A DNA stretch of 64,000 nt, taken from the NCBI GenBank assembly GCA_030704615.1, contig CM060732.1, positions 65,329,053 through 65,393,052 of the forward strand, in the 5' to 3' direction. Positions 10,526 through 20,100 of the stretch are shown piece after piece. The notes under the pieces were generated by a model. The model did not search any database. It had not been told where the DNA came from and worked only from the letters and a program-made list of their open reading frames with translations. Origin of the DNA: Takakia lepidozioides. Taxonomy: Eukaryota > Streptophyta > Takakiopsida > Takakiales > Takakiaceae. How positions within the stretch are numbered: position 1 is the stretch's first letter; each line of letters begins with the position of its first letter. The translations under genes were made by a program, and so were the position numbers.

Positions 10526-12350
10526 ATGGTACAGAGAATTATACTGTCTTTTTTTTTCCTTGGTGTTCATGTGGTATCGTCACAGTCCTGTGTTGGGTGT
10601 AATCTTGATGATTCAATGTTGTGCACTATCCCTGAGCTCTTGGGGTTGGATTCTGAAGCTGAATTGCCTGAGGGGGAAGTAGATGATAGTGAATCAGATT
10701 CTGATTGTGGCTATAATCCAGAAGACGATGACCTTGTTGACATCGACAATCCTAACTTGATGGACTACTGTGTGGACACGGGGAATCCAATGCGTGAGGT
10801 GGGATTATATGATTTGCCGCCCAATTGGGAGCAGTGGGGTCCTGCTGAGTTGTTTGGTGATGACATGTGGAACTCCTCTGCTACTGAATTGCCAGACATT
10901 ACATGGTTAGGTGGGGATTCGGGTCCTCGTTTGCCTTTTGGAGATTTGGCAAATCCAGTTGACTTTTTCAATTTGTTTTGGCCACTGTCGGTCATGCGCC
11001 GAATTTGCAGCATGACCAACTTGTATGCCAGGACAGAAAACCAGAATGGAAACCTGAAAGGAGGTAGATGGTGGTACCCTATCACCATCCGTGAATTGAA
11101 GGCTTGGCTTGCTGTTCACATGCTCATGGGAATCAAAAAATTGCCTAGTACTAGATTGTATTGGAAAGCCAACAATGCCTTCTTCAATTGCCCTTCCATC
11201 ATGCGCATTGTGTCCCGCAACCGATGGGAGACAATTCTGAGGTGCCTCCACCTTGTTGACAACAGGGATGTATGCACTATTGACACTGACCCTGCTTTTG
11301 ATAAGTTAGCTAAAACCAGGTGGTTGCTAGATGCACTAAATGGTTTGTATGCCACCTACATGAGCCCCGAGCAGAATTTGACTGTGGATGAGCAAATGGA
11401 AGTACAAGGGCAAATATGCCCGAATCCAACAATACTTGAGCAAGAAGCCTGTGAAGTGGGGTCTGAAGGTGTGGTGTTTGTGTGGTGCATGTTCCAAATA
11501 TGTTCAGAAGTTAGAGGTTTACCTTGGGAAGGATGATGGGAATGATATGACCCATGGTAGTGGATATGGCGTGGTGACAAGGTTACTAGAAGGATTTGAG
11601 GGTAAGGGCCATATTGTAACGATGGATAATTTTTTCAGTAGCCCCATCCTGTTCTATGATTTGGCAGCAAAACAGATCTATGCTACTGGCACGGTAAAAA
11701 CCTCCCGAGTGGGCTTTCCTACGTGCCTTGATTTGGGGAGGAAGGGTGAGAGAGGTAGGCCGGAATATCGTGTTCACATAAGTGGCAAAGTAGCCGCTAT
11801 TGCTTGGATGGATGCCAAGTTGGTGACCATGATTTCCACTGCCATTTCCCCTGTCGGTCCTGATTGCTTCATACAAAGATGGCACAAAGGGGCAAGACGT
11901 GCTGTGCCTACCTCCCCTATTGTGGTTCATTACCAGCAGCATATGCGGGGAGTGGATGTTCAGGATCAGCTACGGGGTTACTACTCTGTTCAGACCAGGG
12001 ACCATAAATGGTGGCACCGCTTGTACTTTCATGGAGTTGACACTTCTTTGGTGAATGCTTACATATTGTACCTGGGTTTTATGAGGGGAAAGGACCACAT
12101 TCCTCTTAGCCACATGCATTTCAATTTGGAGGTTGCAAAGGGACTAATTGTGGGGTGGGTTCCTCCCAAGAGAACAGTAATGCCAGGGGCAGATGTGCCC
12201 AACCCGGGGTCCGTGCATTTCTCCCTCAAGACTAGTAGGAGGAGGAAGTGTGTTCAGTGCGGTATGCGTCAAAGGTATTTTTGTCACGCGTGTGGAGATG
12301 TCTATATGTGCCTTGGACGATGCTTTGTCAAGAGCCATAGCCTTCTCTGA
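10526..12350 (+). pseudogene. piggyBac-like transposase (DDE_Tnp_1_7), one frameshift
   Basis: Catalyses cut-and-paste transposition at TTAA. The first frame (10,526 to about 11,395) carries an acidic N-terminus (DDSESDSDCGYNPEDDD), the N-terminal DDE_Tnp_1_7 region (RELKAWLAVHMLMGIKKLP ... YW) and the first catalytic Asp in LTVDEQM. The next residues lie in another frame (about 11,398-12,350). That frame gives the KYKGK...QYLSKKPVKWGLKVW block, the second Asp (TMDNFFSS), the third Asp (RGVDVQDQL), HKWWHRLYF, and a C-terminal Cys-rich finger (CVQCGMRQRYFCHACGDVYMC). A single extra base near ATGGAAG (about 11,396) explains the shift. Total length of about 600 residues fits the family. Apart from that lesion all catalytic Asp residues are present. 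The true start codon is uncertain; an upstream exon is possible. Confidence 0.9.
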
Positions 12351-12780
12351 TTATAGATACTTCTAGGTTCAATAATTGATATGGTTGATTTCATACTGCA
12401 GAGACGTGGAGACCTTTGTTGCCAAAGAGGGGGTATCCTCCTTACGACTCTTTTTCTATGTAGTGGTGTTCTGTCTTTTTCTAAACACAGTGGTGTATTT
12501 GGGGGTTGGTTTGTTGTTGGTAGCCATGAAATATTTGTACTGAGGATCCAACCGTAGAGAGTCGCTTGACAGTCCAAGGAGAGGTATGATTTTGTGGTTG
12601 TGCAGTATTGGGGTTCACTGAGTCCTGATCTGAATGGTTTGTTTGCTACTCCAGCTTTTTGCCTTAGTGTTCATGTAGCTCCGAGGTCTTTGCTACAACA
12701 ATTTTGTGTTTCAATTAGGACTGAGTCCATTTTCTTTGTGTCTAGTATAATTATGTGGTAGTCCCCCAGTCAAGCGGGGG
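12351..12780. other. piggyBac 3' region, no gene seen
   Basis: Lies between the transposase stop and the structured modules. No open frame with known features. Presumably 3' UTR and polyadenylation region of the transposase. Confidence 0.5.
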
Positions 12781-12784
12781 TGCG

Positions 12785-12838
12785 CACAAGGGTGGAGATT
12801 CCTTCCCTCCCTACTGGGGAGGAGTCTCCCCCCTTGTG
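12785..12838 (+). other. Long interrupted hairpin next to tRNA-like modules
   Basis: CACAAGGG (12,785) pairs with CCCTTGTG (12,831-12,838) over 8 bp. Inside it GGAGA pairs with TCTCC, and an inner CCCTCC pairs with GGGAGG. It is 54 nt, similar in size to the three modules that follow, but it lacks the T-loop motif. It starts six bases upstream of the first tRNA-like module. Function unknown. Confidence 0.5.
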
Positions 12839-12843
12839 TTCAT

Positions 12844-12893
12844 GTGTGAGTTGCCAATTGGGGCAAGTTAGTGGGTTCAACTCCCATTCACAC
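12844..12893 (+). ncRNA. tRNA-like module without anticodon arm (copy 1)
   Basis: A 50-nt unit: acceptor GTGTGAG/TTCACAC (7 pairs, one G-T), arm TTGCC/GGCAA with loop AATTGG, linker GTTAG, T arm TGGG/CCCA with 7-nt loop TTCAACT. The GG in the first loop and TTCRANT in the second match the D-loop and T-loop signatures that form the tRNA elbow. There is no room for an anticodon arm. Box-B-like sequence is present; expression is unknown. Confidence 0.55.
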
Positions 12894-12977
12894 AATTCGG
12901 CGTGTAAAGGTGGGTTCATCTCTGGTTTTTCTGAGTCTGATTTGATGCTAGTGCTGGCCACATGTTGGTCTTTCTTT

Positions 12978-13027
12978 GTGTGAGCTGCCAGTTGGGGCAG
13001 GCCACTGGGTTCAATTCCCACTCACAC
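12978..13027 (+). ncRNA. tRNA-like module without anticodon arm (copy 2)
   Basis: Identical layout: acceptor GTGTGAG/CTCACAC (7 perfect pairs), arm CTGCC/GGCAG with loop AGTTGG, 5-nt linker, T arm TGGG/CCCA with loop TTCAATT. Compared with copy 1, the first arm changed T-A to C-G at its base, a compensatory change. Confidence 0.55.
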
Positions 13028-13166
13028 AATGGAATTATCTGTGTTCAGGTTTGTATGTTGCCTCATTGTGTTGGAATTTTGCTGGCCTTCAAGCTTGTGT
13101 GGCTGCCTCATTGTCTCTAAACTTTCGGAGTGTGCAGATTGTGTGGAACTTGGCCAAAAGCCTTCA

Positions 13167-13216
13167 GCATGGGCTGCCAGCTGGGGCAGTTCTATGGGTT
13201 CAAATCCCACCCATGC
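13167..13216 (+). ncRNA. tRNA-like module without anticodon arm (copy 3)
   Basis: Same 50-nt layout, but the acceptor stem is GCATGGG/CCCATGC, a different sequence with pairing kept perfectly. The arm is CTGCC/GGCAG with loop AGCTGG; the T arm is TGGG/CCCA with loop TTCAAAT. Covariation of the 7-bp stem argues that the fold, not the sequence, has been kept. Confidence 0.55.
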
Positions 13217-13785
13217 TCTCCCACTATGGATGGGAGATGAAGTAGTTGGCTGCTGTGCTTGATTCTGGCCTTTGTCTTCATGTTGCTAGACTCCATTTTG
13301 TGTGCCTTAGGCTTGTGTGGAACTTGGGCAAAAGAATGAGAGCAGGTGGAAGCTGATGTGCACATGCCAGGTGTCTTTGTGCTTCAGCAAAACTACTGCT
13401 GCCTATGGCATTTTGACACCCCTTACTTTGACCAGTTGTAAATAAGAAAATATGAATCCATTTTTTGCATTCTATGGCTCATCAGAATGCCAATGTGCTG
13501 GACAACACCTGTAAGCAGGATGAGGTCCTGCAGATTTCATCTCGTCATTGAATATTGCAAATTCCTCCAATTTCCCTTATTGTTTTGGGAGGGGCCCAAA
13601 AAATGGGCCCCACACTCAACGGTGGCGTTTCTCTGATTTTTGCCTGATTGGCCTGGAAATTTACAGGTGTCTGGAAGGGGTAGGTATGTAATGTCCAGTC
13701 AATTTTCCCAAAAACTTTTTTTTCGCTGAGATATTCTCATTTTTCTGAGCTGGGGTCCACTTTTTTCAAAAAGTCAACATTGGGC

Positions 13786-13801
13786 ACTGGGCGCTTAAGG
13801 G
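13786..13801 (-). repeat. piggyBac right inverted terminal repeat
   Basis: ACTGGGCGCTTAAGGG directly before TTAA (13,802-13,805). Its reverse complement matches the left end with a few substitutions. Confidence 0.85.
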
Positions 13802-14360
13802 TTAAAGAATGTTCAGTTCACCCAGTATTGGATCTCGAAAGAGGGGAGCAAAGACGTAGACGACAACGGCAATATAATTTCTCTTACTGGACCTAAGGTA
13901 AAGGAACTCGTATCAGCTAACGACGGACTGTGATAGAGAAAGTGGACCAGAACACCTACGGCAAGTGCTATGAAGAAGGAACGTGCTATATCCGCTCCAA
14001 CAACGAGCTCGTCAACCTCGCGAATGGTAACCTGCCTGCAACCTTCGTCATCCTCGACAAAAAGAAATACCCCTATGGCATGGGAGTACCTGGGGTATCG
14101 CTGGTGCCTTTCGTGAGTGTGGCGTCTGACGACCTCCCCCAAAAAACCATACTCTTTGTGAAGGAGCTAAAAAACAAGAGGCTTCCAATGGCAAAGTTCA
14201 CAACGGATGCGTTCGAGTGGACGATGTGGGGGCCGGTAGTCCCTGTCATATTGACTGGTTTATTGTCTCTTATCATAATGAGGCCATTCTCAACCCCAAG
14301 CTCCCTGAAAGAGCTCAAGTGAAGATTACAAGGGATTGCCCCTTACTCAGCTACGTGTAG

Positions 14361-15963
14361 CCTTTTGAAAGACTGAGGATTCACCTTATGGATTCAATCG
14401 AGTCGAATTTGGTTCGGACCTCCTCTTGCTCCAGAAACAAACTTAGCCTGTACCTGAACGTCTAGCAGGTTTTTGCTGAGGCATTGTACACTGGTCCCGA
14501 CTCCCTTGTTGTTAATTTACGTTTATAATCTACTCATAAGCTTCTCATAAGACGTTGTTTGCCGTAGCCTTGTGGCCTCTGACCCCGCGCCCAGATCCGA
14601 GTTTTCCAGATATCCTCTAGAAATGATCCCTTTACACAAGCATCAATCTGCTGTGTGTGATTTGCCCAACAACTAGGCCCTAAAAGGGCTTGAGCTTTTG
14701 GCTCAGCCTCGAGATTTCCATTTACATTTAGAGTACTCGTCAGAGCCACTGTGATCAAATACATTGATCTGGTTGCCATGCGTTGTTGTTGCAATGTGTA
14801 AGACTGGCCTGCTCCTCACTAGAGTTTATTTTCCTCTTAATTTGAAAGATATACACAATAACATTGAAATATTTGATTCAATCAACTATGAAAGCAACAA
14901 TTGCTGGAGGAGTCCAACTTCTCTGTTATATGCACGTAGATTCATGTGTGGCAGCTTGAGAATTTATGCAGCAAGTAGGAAAAAAGATCAGCATCAGCTC
15001 TTAGCACTGGGCCAGCTGAGGCTATTTCGGTGGGGAAGCCACCTTATAATTTTGGAGGACCTCAAGCTACCACTACTGACAGAGGGCTCTGCTCAGAAAT
15101 GGTCTTCCAACAATCTCTCAAAAGCTCCATGGTATGGTTGTTTGATATGCTGCGAATCAATGTACTCAACAGAATGCATGCTTATTTATAATTCTCCGAG
15201 TTTCAGATCTTGAGACGGTCTTCTTGAGATGTCTAAGAATGTGACAAACAGTTATCACTGACCATTAGATGTTGGTTGAACCCTCAAGTACCTGTAGATC
15301 TCTTTCAGACATGCAACCTTGGACCCTTATTTCTGACAATGGGCGTTATAATTTACAAGCAGTTGTATTGCAAACCGAGAGGTATTTTCTTGCGAGCATC
15401 TCTTATCTCTCCTCAAAAAACAATCATAAAATGGGCGTGAGTTCCGAAAAGTGAAAGACCGCTCTAGTAACTCTCACCCCACTCTCACCACGAACAATTT
15501 ACTAGAATCTCTAATGATTTCAACTCCGCGTTGCCTGTCGGACACGATCGAGAGGGTCTTCTCAGATCGAAGCTTGCATAGGGAGCTCGTTAGCGATTGA
15601 CTCCAACACGCGGTAGGTATGTGTGTAAGCCCAACAACGGGTTGCCTCGTCTCCTTCCTCTATACATCAATTGACGCCTCCTCACAATCGTGGATAGGAT
15701 TTGAGTAGAGTAAGATGGCTGATCCATTGATCCCGAAACATCCCGCACAGAAGTCATCGCCAGTGCTGTTTGTTATTTACACGTGGAAGTGCACTATTTC
15801 TTTCAAGGGTTTTGGGTTTAGGGTCTCTTTGAGCATATCTGCCCTACATACACCACAACATTCTCATGGCTAGCTGTTTTGAAAGAGAGGTGATAAACGT
15901 AAAGAAGTGCGATACATACTGAAAGCAAGGTGATATTGGAGAATTCGTGACCTCCGCTCACAC

Positions 15964-15965
<2 letters not shown>
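14361..15965. other. Intergenic region before the helicase gene
   Basis: No supported gene. It contains a minus-strand SINE copy (14,531-14,705). Remaining frames are short and without motifs. Confidence 0.5.
14531..14705 (-). mobile_element. SINE copy A (family 1)
   Basis: Reverse complement of the repeat seen at 20,650-20,922: GAGGCTGAGCCAAAAGC head, CACACACAGCAGATTGATGC middle, and 3' end AAGGCTACGGCAAACAACG followed by TCTTATGAG. Relative to that copy it lacks about 100 bp in the centre. Confidence 0.75.

Positions 15966-16004
<39 letters not shown>
15966..16004. repeat. (GA)n microsatellite
   Basis: About 19 GA dinucleotides, 290 bp upstream of the helicase start codon and adjoining the tandem triplication. 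GA tracts are common in plant 5' UTRs and promoters. Confidence 0.9.
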
Positions 16005-16007
<3 letters not shown>

Positions 16008-16091
16008 TGAATTTGTGGGCAAAGTCTGAATGCCCTGATAGAATCGTGAAGTAGCTCGATTCAAGGGAGGCATGAATTGTTGCAGAGTGAG

Positions 16092-16133
16092 ATGCCGCCA
16101 AGAAGAGATGGTGAATTTGTGGGCAAAGTCTGA
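16092..16133 (+). promoter_or_regulatory. Decoy upstream ORF 1 (13 codons)
   Basis: The first triplicated copy of the helicase start codon, ATGCCGCC, opens a 13-residue frame that ends at TGA (16,131). If transcription starts upstream, scanning ribosomes would meet it before the real start at 16,292. Confidence 0.5.
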
Positions 16134-16195
16134 ATGCCCTGATAGAATCGTGAAGTAGCTCGATTCAAGGGAGGCAGGAATTGCCGCAGAGTGAG

Positions 16196-16210
16196 ATGCC
16201 GCCCAAGTGA
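16196..16210 (+). promoter_or_regulatory. Decoy upstream ORF 2 (4 codons)
   Basis: The second copy of the start codon reads ATG CCG CCC AAG TGA: the first four codons of the helicase followed by a stop created by the repeat junction. It is in the same sequence context as the real start. Confidence 0.5.
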
Positions 16211-16291
16211 ATTTGTGGGCAAATTCTGAATGCCCTGATAGAATCGTGAAGTAGCTCGATTCAAGGGAGGCAGGAATTGTTGCAGAGTGAG

Positions 16292-17141
16292 ATGCCGCCC
16301 AAGAAGCAAAAAGCCCGAGGATCTGGGCAAGCAGAATCCACGAAAGGGCATAAGGGAGGCAGCAGTCGGCCTGCTCGGGGAGCGGCACAAGTGACTCTTT
16401 CTTCAGAAAATGAAGTGCGTTTGCGTCGACTGCTCCAAAACAAAAGTGGTTTCTCTTCAGGGGCTTCACCTAGCCTCAAGGTGGAGCTCACAGAGGGGCA
16501 GAGAAAACAGGCCGGAAAGCGTCTCCGGAATGTGTACGACAGTCTTGTAGCAGAGGGGTTTTCTTCGTCCCAGATTGAGCTTGCATTAGCGGCGCTCCCC
16601 CTGGTACTTCTCTCTTTTGAACTCAAACCTGCGGTAGACTTCCTCTTTGTCTGAGCCGTCTAACCACCTTCAATGGGATCTTCGGAGCCACATTTGGCCC
16701 TCATATCTTCAGGATGCAAACTCAACGGTAATTAACAATCCCTTCTCTTCATAATTGAGAAGCGTTTTGTATGAACTTACCTGTCATCCAAGTCCCTCTC
16801 ACTCTGCACACTTGCCCCTCCCCATATGCTCCATCCAAGCTATTAGCTGAAGTTCTATCGCCGAATGTACTATCAACTTAAGTAAATGGCTCGTTTTCAG
16901 GCACAGGATGTGTCTCTTGTTTGTAAGGAGTTGAAAGAGCATCATGCACATCAGGTGGTCTGTCTTCTCCTTCCTCTTTTTTGTTTAACTGCTAGAAAAC
17001 TTGCGACCCATCATTTGCCTTTGACATCTCTTCAGGGAGGGATTACATTGGAAGCAGCACTGGATTGGCTGTGCTTGAATGTGGCGGCAGATGAGCTTCC
17101 TTCTAAGTTCTCTAGCGGCATTCGGACAGCTCCAAGTGAAG
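16292..17141 (+). other. Helicase N-terminal exons 1-2 (UBA-like region)
   Basis: Exon 1 encodes a basic start, then [13 protein letters not shown] and [27 protein letters not shown]. Exon 2 continues [28 protein letters not shown]. This helical segment is typical of the plant DHX29-like N-terminus. Join: ...CTG at 16,603 (phase 0) to GGA at 17,036. A possible 54-nt cassette exon (about 16,901-16,954) between them keeps frame but has no counterpart I know. Confidence 0.8.
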
Positions 17142-20100
17142 GTTGTGCTTTGTTTTGTGACAATTGCTTCTTGGGCCTCCGGGCACCCCTCCCCCCTCCT
17201 TTTCCATGTTCCCCTGGGCTTGTTGGGTCTCTTGCGGCTGTAGTAAATTTGTTTCTTTTGTCCTCTCCCTCCGTCCTTTGTCCTTTTTCCTCAATGGTGT
17301 GACTGGCAGCGCAATCACAGCCACATACACCAAACTGGTTGCATTCTAGCAGGCGAGAGGAGCACTTGCTACTCTAGCCCTCTAGTATGATCTTATTGCC
17401 AGAAAATGCTATCATTGGCCGTATGTGAATTCTATGGTGATCTCAGCCTGAGTTACTACAGTCGTATGACATCCCACAACTGGCTCGTGGAGGACTAATA
17501 TCATCCTGGACTATGATCCTACCATGTTTGGAGGAACCGATAGTTAGAAAAGTGCTTGTCTCAGGTAGATGGCTTAGTTACGAGAGGCCTAAGTGTTGAG
17601 TTTGTTACCTGCATTAGGCACTGCGGTCTTTTTGCACCGTTGGTGGTTTGATTTTGCTTTGGGTTTTGTTTGCATCGAGTGACAATTCCCTCCCTCTCTC
17701 TCTCTGAAGTCTTCCCTATGAGGATCAGAAATGCTTTTTAGCTTACCTGCACGAGGCCTTCACCCTTAGACAATCACTTGAGCAATAGTTTTTACGTTTG
17801 GCTCTGCTTTTTGTCCTCTCTCTACTGTTTCTTCCATTTTGTTCTATGAGCTTTCTGCGGACGTTATAAAGCACCATTTCATTTCATTTTTCGCTCTCTC
17901 AATCGCCACAAGGCGACGGCAAACAACGTCTTATGAGTACATTCTGTCTCTCTCTGTTAGGCGGGCAACACCATACCAGCTCTTATGTTTGCGGATGACT
18001 TCGCATGCCTAGGGGGAACCCATCCAATCTTCTGGAGCTGATTGAGTCGTGAAGTCTTGACCTGTGGAGGCTAGAAGCTAATGTTAGTAATTGGGCAGTA
18101 GTGGCATGCAACCACCATTGGGGGGGGGGAAGGGATCTCTAATGGAAATGGGGTGATGAAGAGATTCCTGTACTCTGTTCCTACAGATATGGGGGTATTG
18201 AGTTTTCATCCCACTGTAACTGGGATGTGCATATACAAAAAGTGATTCAATCAGCTAAACGCAAAGCTGTGGCTGTTGCTAAATTTTCCACTGCAGAGGA
18301 ATTAATACTGAAGTTAAGAGGACAATGCTTTGAAACGTTATTAGGCCGCCTTGTGATGCATCTGCTGTGTGGGTGGACATTCTAACCATGCTTAATCTCT
18401 AGGATTCATTCAGGTGGCGGTGCTCAAAGAAAGCATGTTGGCTTGTTCTAGAACAGCTAATGTGGTTTTTTGGGGTGAGTTTTGGCCTACCTCCCTTAAG
18501 CTCTTGACGTGATGAGTTCAAGGTCAGATGGGGGAGTCAGTTGTATCACATGCCCAATACAGATACCTGAACCAATTGTTTATATCAAGGTAAGTCCCAC
18601 TCCTTGAGCGAGCCACTAACAAAGGTAGTGTCTGTTCCTCTCTCTCTGTTCCGCCCAAACTGGGGGTGGGGTCTATGGCCGAAGGCTACGGCAAACAATG
18701 TCGTATGAGTACATTCTCTCTCCCTTTCTCTATCTTCCTTTCTGTCTCTTTGTGGTCGTTGCATTTTCTAAGCAGCAGCATATTGTATTTGGTATCCAGT
18801 TACTGTGCATATCGTGACACTAGCAAAGGAAGTTAGCGGTTTGGTAGCAGCTTGGTTAGGTGGTGTTATATGAGCAGATGGTTGTGACTTTGGATCTGCC
18901 AACATAGAGGTGGAAGTACATTGACAGGTCCTGTTCTCCCCCACCAACTTATCTTCTGATGGACTCTGGTGCCAGGTGGTTTCGCTCAATTACTAGCAGT
19001 TGCTCGACCTGATTGGACTCCCACAGTAAAGCCGCCCGAAGAAGGGAGGTTGGAACAGGTCTCGCTGAATGTTGGAAAGGAGGAGCCACAGCAGCCTGAA
19101 GCAGATGCAAGAGCCGGGCAGGCCAGATGGAGGATCGTCGTTACATGGCTCAACAAGAAGAGTTTTGGTTGTGTCTTCGTCCTCGTTCAACTGAAGCACA
19201 CATTGTCTATCTTTTGCTCAGATTGCATGGATAGAGGGACAGGGAGGGAATATCATGCGTATGAATGACTTCCATATTCCTTGGGGTATTTACAGGAGGA
19301 TGCTACTGACACTGCAGAAGCAGACAGTGGTGATGAGTCCGATTGGGAGGTATAGACTGCTCTCTTTAATTCATATTCAGCCCATTGTAAAGAAACATTT
19401 CTGGTATTTGTCTTTGTGTTTCTCTTGAAGTGGAGTCTGAATTTATCACAAGACTATTTGGACTTTTGTGTGTCTCCAAGTCTCTCAGTGTTTGCTGATC
19501 AGTTGATACTGTATTAGAGAATCTGTCAAGTATTGCATACTCTGCAAAAGCCTGAGCTATGTAGTGTAATGTCCAGGCTGTAACAGCATGTCTCTCCTGA
19601 TGACAGTTCCAATGTGTCATTCTCTTTTTGTTCACATATACTGGTGCTTGGATTGGACAAATCTCAACCAACACTGCTATATTGCATACCAGGGGGCAGA
19701 CCAATGAAACAGCATCGCCGCAAGGAGAAAACGTTCGTATGAGTTCTGTAACCTCTTCTCTGTCTAAACTACAGATGGTTGAAGCACTGCCACTGACTTA
19801 AACTTGCTTTGGTTGTGCCTTCCAACCATGTCGTGAATGCTTGTTACTGTCATCATTTATGCCTTTAGACCAAATTTTTCTGGGAAACTGGGAGTCATTG
19901 CTGCCGTTGCTACCCCTTCCCCTCCCTCTCTCTCTTTCTCTCACACACACACATATGGGTTGATAACTCCAACAAGGCTAAGTCTCTAGAATCCATTTCA
20001 AGTGGGGGTGCTAAGGAGTGCATGTCAGCGATGCTCCAAACCAGCCAAATGTGGGTTTGGCGTCCCCTCCTAAGCTCCCGACGAGATCCCAAGACATCAA

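Larger units (their letters stand above)
9351..13801 (+). mobile_element. Complete piggyBac-like DNA transposon
   Basis: A 4,451-bp element flanked by TTAA. The left end starts CCCCTAAGCGCCTATT; the right end, reverse-complemented, starts CCCTTAAGCGCCCAGT, matching at about 12 of 16 positions. It contains a piggyBac transposase gene (10526-12350), a 32-nt T run at 9494-9525, upstream frames of unknown status, and a 1.45-kb 3' region with tRNA-like modules. It is inserted in an exon of the 3D/RlpA-like gene. PiggyBac moves by cut and paste with seamless excision, so excision would restore the host frame at this site. The transposase is frameshifted, so this copy is probably non-autonomous now. 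Confidence 0.93.
9251..14360 (+). pseudogene. 3D/RlpA-like secreted protein gene, split by piggyBac
   Basis: The left part (9251-9346) encodes a signal-peptide-like start, MKMGLLFLVAAILVLAET, then an in-frame TGA, then VIDAGSLKCYDGA. The right part resumes at 13,802 as LKNVQFTQYWISKEG in exactly the same frame, because the TTAA target supplies the Leu codon. It continues to TGA at 13,931, changes frame (VIEKVDQNTYGKC ... YPYGMGVPG ... LVPFVSVASDDLPQKTILF), and changes again near 14,190, after one lost base, to KVHNGCVRVDD ... HIDWF, with TAG at 14,358. The pattern recalls a family of secreted double-psi beta-barrel (3D-domain/RlpA-like) proteins that I associate with fungi and bacteria; that attribution is from memory. 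There are no introns. It carries one nonsense codon, two frameshifts and a transposon insertion, so it is not functional. Confidence 0.7.
16004..16300 (+). repeat. Triplicated 5' UTR/start-codon segment of helicase gene
   Basis: Three consecutive copies (periods 104 and 96 bp) of a unit running from GTGAATTTGTGGGCAAA through GATAGAATCGTGAAGTAGC to GAGTGAGATGCCGCC. Each copy carries the ATGCCGCC start context. Only the third (16,292) opens into the helicase protein. Confidence 0.9.

Noticed and set aside
15870-16469. A 199-codon minus-strand frame with repeated RATSRFYQGIQ peptides
   Set aside because: It is the antisense of the triplicated helicase leader and the GA tract.
16886-16954. Cassette exon in helicase intron 1
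   Set aside because: It is bounded by AG and GT and keeps frame, but orthologues join exon 1 and 2 directly; no support beyond splice-like dinucleotides.
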